Shown: in pieces, positions 46,350-49,487 of the stretch
Numbering within the stretch: position 1 is the stretch's first letter
Layout: the number at the start of each line of letters is the position of its first letter
Assembly (NCBI GenBank): GCA_021802745.1
Contig: JAJZRK010000002.1
Coordinates: forward strand, 1 to 49,487
DNA from: a bacterium
GTDB lineage: Bacteria; Gemmatimonadota; Gemmatimonadetes; Gemmatimonadales; Gemmatimonadaceae
Length of the DNA: 49,487 bases
Reading direction: 5' to 3'
The notes under the pieces: generated by a model
Seen by the model: the letters and a program-made list of their open reading frames with translations, nothing else
What the model was told of the DNA's origin: nothing
Database searches by the model: none
Position numbers and translations under genes: made by a program

Positions 46350-46886
46350 TCAGCGTGGCTTTGCCATGGCCGGCTTCTCGCCTTTCTTCTCCATCTTGTC
46401 GCCCTTGGTGTCCATCGTCGTGCCCTTCTTGGTCATCTTGTCGCCTTTCGTCTCCTTCATCGCGCCCTTCTCGGTCATCTTGTCGCCCATCGCGTCCATC
46501 ATCGCGTCTTTCTTGCCCGTCTTGTCGCCCATCGCATCCTTCATCGCGTCCTTCTTGGCCATCTTGTCGCCCATCGCATCCTTGCTGGCCATCTTGCCGC
46601 CCATCGCGTCCTTGCTGGCCATCTTGTCGCCCATCGCGTCCTTCGTCGCCATCTTGTCGCCCATCGCATCCTTCATCGCGTCCTGCTTCGCCATCTTGTC
46701 GCCTGCGGCCGTCATCTGGTCGCCCTTGGCCGTCATCTTGCCCGCTGACTTCTTCGCCTTCATGCCGTCCTTCGACGACATCTTCGCGGTCGAGTCCTTC
46801 ATCGTACCCATGGACCCTTGCGCCGAGACTGGCTCGGCCGCGGCGACGAGACCGAGGATTGCGAGAAACAACAGTGTGCGCTTCAT
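46350..46886 (-). CDS. Exported methionine/lysine-rich repeat protein (MxKDx type, MrpX-like)
   Basis: 178 residues with a signal peptide (LLFLAILGLVAAAEPVSAQ). The mature part is low complexity: tandem units such as GDKMASKDAMGDKMAKKDAM repeat through the whole length. About 27 of 156 mature residues are Met, and Lys, Asp, Ala and Gly make up most of the rest. There is no Cys, Trp, Tyr, Phe or His. This matches the MxKDx pentapeptide-repeat group and the MrpX methionine-rich peptide that consumes hypochlorite by Met oxidation. GAGAGG precedes the ATG. It is divergent from a cytochrome b and MsrP-like enzyme, supporting the redox-sink role; the role itself is inference. Confidence 0.88.
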   Translation of the reverse strand: MKRTLLFLAILGLVAAAEPVSAQGSMGTMKDSTAKMSSKDGMKAKKSAGKMTAKGDQMTAAGDKMAKQDAMKDAMGDKMATKDAMGDKMASKDAMGGKMASKDAMGDKMAKKDAMKDAMGDKTGKKDAMMDAMGDKMTEKGAMKETKGDKMTKKGTTMDTKGDKMEKKGEKPAMAKPR

Positions 46887-47057
46887 CGAGGTGCCTCTCT
46901 TCAGGTAGTTGGCGGCGGCACCGCGAGTCGGTGCGCCCGGGAACCTATTCCCGACCGGGCCCCGCGGTTCCCGGCCGCGCCGAGTGCCGTGATCGCCCGA
47001 CGGGCGCCGGGAGCGAGGTCCCGGGAACCGGCTCGGCACGCCCCGGATACCTGCAAC
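46887..47057. promoter_or_regulatory. Divergent control region with three GGGAACC copies and inverted repeats
   Basis: GGGAACC occurs at 46939-46945 and 47023-47029 (plus) and inverted at 46966-46972. CGGGAA-CCTA-TTCCCG (46938-46953) and CGCCCG-A-CGGGCG (46994-47006) are perfect inverted repeats. GGAACC resembles the -35 of ECF promoters; GGAACC at 47024 is 16 bp before a GATACC box that would start transcription right at the cytochrome ATG, which lacks a ribosome site. No sigma-54 element is seen. Confidence 0.45.
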
Positions 47058-47846
47058 ATGCCGCGCCACCACTGGATCGTCCGGATCACGCACTGGGTGA
47101 ATGCCGTCGCGCTGGTGATGATGGCGGCAACCGGCTTGCGCATCTTCAATGCCTATCCTGCCTTCGCGCGACAGGGCGAGTCGTTCTGCTGCTATCCGTG
47201 GGAGGGGACGCCGATCCCCGCCAGTCTCACGTTCGGCGGCTGGCTCGGCGGGGCTCGACACTGGCATTTCGCGATGATGTGGGTCCTCGTCGCCAATGGA
47301 CTTGTCTACCTCGGCTTCATCTATCTGCACGGAGAGTGGCGGGACCTGGTGCCGCGGCGAGGCATCGTGCGCGACAGCATCGAGATGATCCGCTTCCACG
47401 TGGGCCGGCGTCATGATCATCCGCGCCAGGGCAAGCACAACGCGCTGCAACGCGCCGCGTACTTCGCCATGCCGCTCATTGGGGTGGCCGCAGTCGTCAC
47501 GGGAGTTGCGATCTGGAAGCCGGTGTCGCTCGGGTGGCTGACGACGGCGCTCGGTGGCTACGCGTGGGCCCGATTCTGGCATTTCATGTCCATGATGGCG
47601 CTCCTCGGCGCGACGGCCGGCCACGTCTTCATGGTGTTTACAGTGGACCCGTATGCCCTTCGCGCCATGATCACCGGCGCGTACGACGAGTCGCGTTCGC
47701 CTGAGGCACGGAATGCGCGGCCGTTTCGCAACTTGCGCGTTCCGCGCGCGGTCGCCGCCACGAGTGCGGCCACGAGTGCGGCCACGAGTGCGGCCACCGT
47801 CGCGGCGCACCGACGCGGACCCGATGGAGGAGCTGATGAAGCATGA
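47058..47846 (+). CDS. Membrane b-type cytochrome (YedZ1-like partner of the molybdoenzyme)
   Basis: 262 residues with four membrane helices and His residues placed as haem ligands: RITHWVNAV, GARHWHFAMMW, FWHFMSMMA and AGHVFMVF. It resembles hydrogenase/thiosulfate-reductase b-type cytochromes (di-haem four-helix), which take electrons from quinol. The C-terminal tail carries a 12-bp DNA repeat giving Ala-Thr-Ser-Ala units. The stop lies 11 nt inside the next gene, so the two are translationally coupled. It likely feeds electrons to the periplasmic molybdopterin enzyme. No ribosome site precedes the ATG. Confidence 0.88.
   Translation: MPRHHWIVRITHWVNAVALVMMAATGLRIFNAYPAFARQGESFCCYPWEGTPIPASLTFGGWLGGARHWHFAMMWVLVANGLVYLGFIYLHGEWRDLVPRRGIVRDSIEMIRFHVGRRHDHPRQGKHNALQRAAYFAMPLIGVAAVVTGVAIWKPVSLGWLTTALGGYAWARFWHFMSMMALLGATAGHVFMVFTVDPYALRAMITGAYDESRSPEARNARPFRNLRVPRAVAATSAATSAATSAATVAAHRRGPDGGADEA
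47757..47804. repeat. 12-bp in-frame tandem repeat (3 perfect + 1 variant unit)
   Basis: GCCACGAGTGCG occurs three times in a row, then GCCACCGTCGCG. It is within the C-terminal tail codons of the cytochrome gene and encodes Ala-Thr-Ser-Ala units, so the copy number can change without a frameshift. Confidence 0.9.
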
Positions 47847-48561
47847 GGACACAGGCCGGCGCGCCTTCCTGCGCGCGGCCGGACTCTCGGTGGCGTCGCT
47901 GGCCCTCTCGGCCTGCGACAGTGGCGGTCCAGCCCGGGCCGGTCGCGCACTGCGCTTCGCGGAGCGATGGAACGAGCGCATCGAGCGCCGCCTCGTGCGC
48001 CATTCGAGGCTCGATCGCGGCGCGCCCGGCGCCGCCATCGCCGGCGACGCCTTTCCCAGCTATTACGTGTCGGAGCAGGTGCCTGTGTGGAACGCCGCCG
48101 CGCGCGGCGCCTGGCGCCTGCAGGTGGGCGGCCTCGTCGAGCGACCGATCTCGTTCACGCTCGATGATCTCATTCGCCGCCTGCCGCGCACGCAGCAGCG
48201 GGTCAGTCACTTCTGCGTCGAGGGCTGGACCGCGGTCGCGGAGTTCACCGGTGTGCAGGTTCGCGCGCTCGCCGACCTCGTTCATCCGCTCCCGAGCGCC
48301 CAGTGCGTCGATTTTCGCAGCTTCGACGACGACTACCACGAGAGCTGGGATCTCGAGAGCGCACTGCACCCGCAAACGCTTGTCGTGTACGCCAAGGATT
48401 CCGCGCTCCTGACCCCGGCGTACGGCGCGCCGGCGCGCGTCCATTCGCCGGTGAAACTCGGATACAAGAACACGAAATACCTCACGCGCGTGGACTTCCT
48501 GCCCGCACCGAACGGCGGCTACTGGAGCGATGCGGGCTACGAATGGTTCGGCGGCACCTGA
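47836..48561 (+). CDS. Tat-exported molybdopterin oxidoreductase (YedY/MsrP-like)
   Basis: 241 residues. Twin-arginine signal GRRAFLRAAGLSVASLALSACDS, which also has a lipobox Cys, so the enzyme may be lipid anchored. The sulfite-oxidase fold follows, with Mo-ligand Cys near 127 in SHFCVEGWTAVAEFTG, the motif of YedY/MsrP-type methionine sulfoxide reductases. ARVHSPVKLGYKNTKYL matches the C-terminal part of that fold. There is no dimerisation domain, as in YedY. The ATG (MKHEDTGRR) has GGAGG 6 nt upstream and overlaps the cytochrome gene. With the Met-rich protein and cytochrome it fits a Met-sulfoxide repair system. Confidence 0.9.
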   Translation: MKHEDTGRRAFLRAAGLSVASLALSACDSGGPARAGRALRFAERWNERIERRLVRHSRLDRGAPGAAIAGDAFPSYYVSEQVPVWNAAARGAWRLQVGGLVERPISFTLDDLIRRLPRTQQRVSHFCVEGWTAVAEFTGVQVRALADLVHPLPSAQCVDFRSFDDDYHESWDLESALHPQTLVVYAKDSALLTPAYGAPARVHSPVKLGYKNTKYLTRVDFLPAPNGGYWSDAGYEWFGGT

Positions 48562-48592
48562 CGATGGCCGCGGGCGTCCGCCTGCCGCGGGG

Positions 48593-49096
48593 TCATCGCC
48601 CCACGGCTTGGCGCACCACGTCGGTCAGATCCTGTTCACCGCCGTCGGCACTGTACAGCACCTTGCCCTGCCGATCGAGCACGAGGACGTACGACGTGTG
48701 GTAGGCGGAGAAGGCGCGATACGCCGCACCGTCGGCGTCGAACAGGAAGGTGCCCGGGTGCTTCACCCGCTCCACGTACTGCTTGGCGCGCTCGGGCGTC
48801 TGGTTCGTGGGCACGACGATGAACAGCATCTGCAGGTCGCGTCCGTACTTGTCTGCGAGCGCGCGGTACGTCGGTTCCATCTGGCGGCAGAGCGGACACC
48901 ACGTGGCCCAGAATTCGATGAGCACGGGTCCCTTGCCGATGTGGTCGGCAAGGTCAACGGACTGCCCGTCGAGGGTGGGCAGCGACAGCGTCGGCGCGCG
49001 ATCCCCGACCTTGAGTCCCTTGCTCTGGGCCGTCGCGCTGCCTGCCGCCGCGAGCAGCAGGGCCGCGGCAACGCCAACGTGTGTGATGAACCGCAT
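48593..49096 (-). CDS. Periplasmic TlpA-like thioredoxin-fold protein
   Basis: 167 residues with a signal peptide (RFITHVGVAAALLLAAAGSATAQ) and an AhpC/TSA-Redoxin fold: VGDRAPTLSLPTLDG, then the redox motif WATWCPLCRQM (Cys-Pro-Leu-Cys), and the cis-Pro region HTSYVLVLD. It would exchange thiols in the periplasm, as in cytochrome c maturation or disulfide repair. The ATG of MRFITH is 8 nt from GGGAG; a Met two codons earlier is too close. It is convergent with the molybdoenzyme gene and may use the CcdA at 14.1 kb as reductant source. Confidence 0.92.
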   Translation of the reverse strand: MRFITHVGVAAALLLAAAGSATAQSKGLKVGDRAPTLSLPTLDGQSVDLADHIGKGPVLIEFWATWCPLCRQMEPTYRALADKYGRDLQMLFIVVPTNQTPERAKQYVERVKHPGTFLFDADGAAYRAFSAYHTSYVLVLDRQGKVLYSADGGEQDLTDVVRQAVGR

Positions 49097-49318
49097 GGAC
49101 ATGTCTCCCGGACTGTGAGGACGTCGCCGCACGCGACGCCGGGCGGCGCCGCGTGCGAGAATGCGACGGTGCGCCGCGAGTGGCGACGCGTTGTGGTGAC
49201 TATTCGGCAGAAGGCCCGCGAGTTCCCGACCGCGTGCGCCGACTGTGCGTGCGACGTCGCGGCCTCGGCGCCTCGCCCGCGCGTTTCGCGTTCCACTCGT
49301 TGCAGGGTGCGTTTCACG

Positions 49319-49487
49319 ATGAACGGCGACCACTCCGCGTCGTCGTCCCCGCATCAGCACGCGACTCCGCGCGCGACTCCGCGCGCGACTCCGTGCACGA
49401 CTCCGCGCGTGACTCCGTGCACGACTCCGCGCGCGACTCAGCCCGCGACTCAGCGCGGAAACACGTACGCCGCGTGGCGCGCGGCTT
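49319..49487 (+). CDS. Possible partial gene with ATPR repeats (open at right edge)
   Basis: The frame runs from ATG at 49319 to the window end without a stop, encoding MNGDHSASSSPHQH and then Ala-Thr-Pro-Arg-type units set by the 12-bp DNA repeat. A weak AGGGT lies about 10-14 nt upstream. Another open frame over the same repeat reads Asp-Ser-Ala-Arg. Coding is unproven; the sequence beyond the window would decide. Confidence 0.25.
   Translation, partial: MNGDHSASSSPHQHATPRATPRATPCTTPRVTPCTTPRATQPATQRGNTYAAWRAA
49359..49452. repeat. 12-bp tandem repeat, eight units
   Basis: GACTC occurs at 49363, 49375, 49387, 49399, 49411, 49423, 49435 and 49447, an exact 12-bp period, in the context CGCGACTCCGCG or CACGACTCCGTG. 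Two stop-free frames cross it on the plus strand. Confidence 0.9.

Larger units (their letters stand above)
49097..49487. other. 391-bp right end without a secure gene
   Basis: The first 220 bp upstream of the TlpA gene show no clear promoter. The last 125 bp are a 12-bp tandem repeat. A plus-strand frame beginning ATG at 49319 stays open to the window edge, but I cannot show that it is a gene. Confidence 0.5.

Noticed and set aside
46350..46886. CRISPR-like array from the regularly spaced repeats
   Set aside because: The repeats are in frame, variable, have no unique spacers and encode a protein with a signal peptide.
49359..49452. CRISPR or origin iterons
   Set aside because: 12-bp units without spacers; no DnaA boxes or replication genes nearby.

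Overview
The window is a GC-rich bacterial chromosome segment. Genes are tightly packed, GTG starts are common, and at least ten neighbouring gene pairs overlap by 4 nt (ATGA or GTGA) in operons on both strands. The mix of FHA/Ser-Thr kinase/PP2C signalling, many exported lipoproteins, a tricorn-like S41 protease and secreted amidohydrolases fits Gemmatimonadota best, but that placement is an inference from gene content only. I see no rRNA, tRNA, CRISPR array, insertion sequence or phage gene.

Layout. 1-5.05 kb (+): a phospho-signalling operon of double-FHA protein (cut by the left edge), membrane Ser/Thr kinase, membrane PP2C phosphatase and FHA-trypsin membrane protease. 5.2-8.8 kb (-): peptidoglycan recycling operon murQ-anmK-nagZ. 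8.8-11.2 kb (+): exported protein and gamma-glutamyltransferase. 11.4-15.7 kb: glycine-zipper lipoprotein, half ABC exporter, ccdA, Fur-family regulator and a small unknown. 15.8-27 kb (-): priA, a second Ser/Thr kinase, corA, HDAC-like deacetylase, an unknown, a degenerate GAF histidine kinase, D-amino-acid transaminase, M3-like peptidase and glycyl-tRNA synthetase. 27.2-33.1 kb (+): tricorn-like protease, ECF sigma factor/anti-sigma pair, methyltransferase, exported protein. 33.2-40.5 kb: exported hydrolases (beta-lactamase family, amidohydrolase, alpha/beta hydrolase, HExxH protein), DoxX and small membrane proteins. 40.5-46.3 kb: a cupredoxin operon divergent from an NtrC-type two-component system. 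46.35-49.1 kb: a methionine-rich repeat protein divergent from a b-type cytochrome plus molybdopterin oxidoreductase pair, then a TlpA-like thioredoxin.

The most interesting part is 40.5-49.1 kb. The Met-rich exported protein, Tat-exported YedY/MsrP-like enzyme and membrane cytochrome match the gene set of the MrpX/YedY1/YedZ1 hypochlorite-scavenging system described in Azospira. Here, however, the set sits beside an NtrC-family two-component system and a copper-protein operon rather than a SigF/NrsF pair. The cupredoxin operon has a sigma-54-like -24/-12 element with a perfect 10-bp inverted repeat about 115 bp upstream of the predicted start site, so the adjacent regulator probably drives it. 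That operon also encodes an unusual fusion of a predicted outer-membrane beta-barrel with a type-1 copper domain.

Other oddities include a histidine kinase whose phospho-acceptor His is replaced by Phe, an alpha/beta hydrolase whose nucleophile Ser is replaced by Phe, and an orphan half-ABC exporter with Asp in place of the catalytic Glu. There are also long intergenic hairpins of two sequence families and several short-period tandem repeats.
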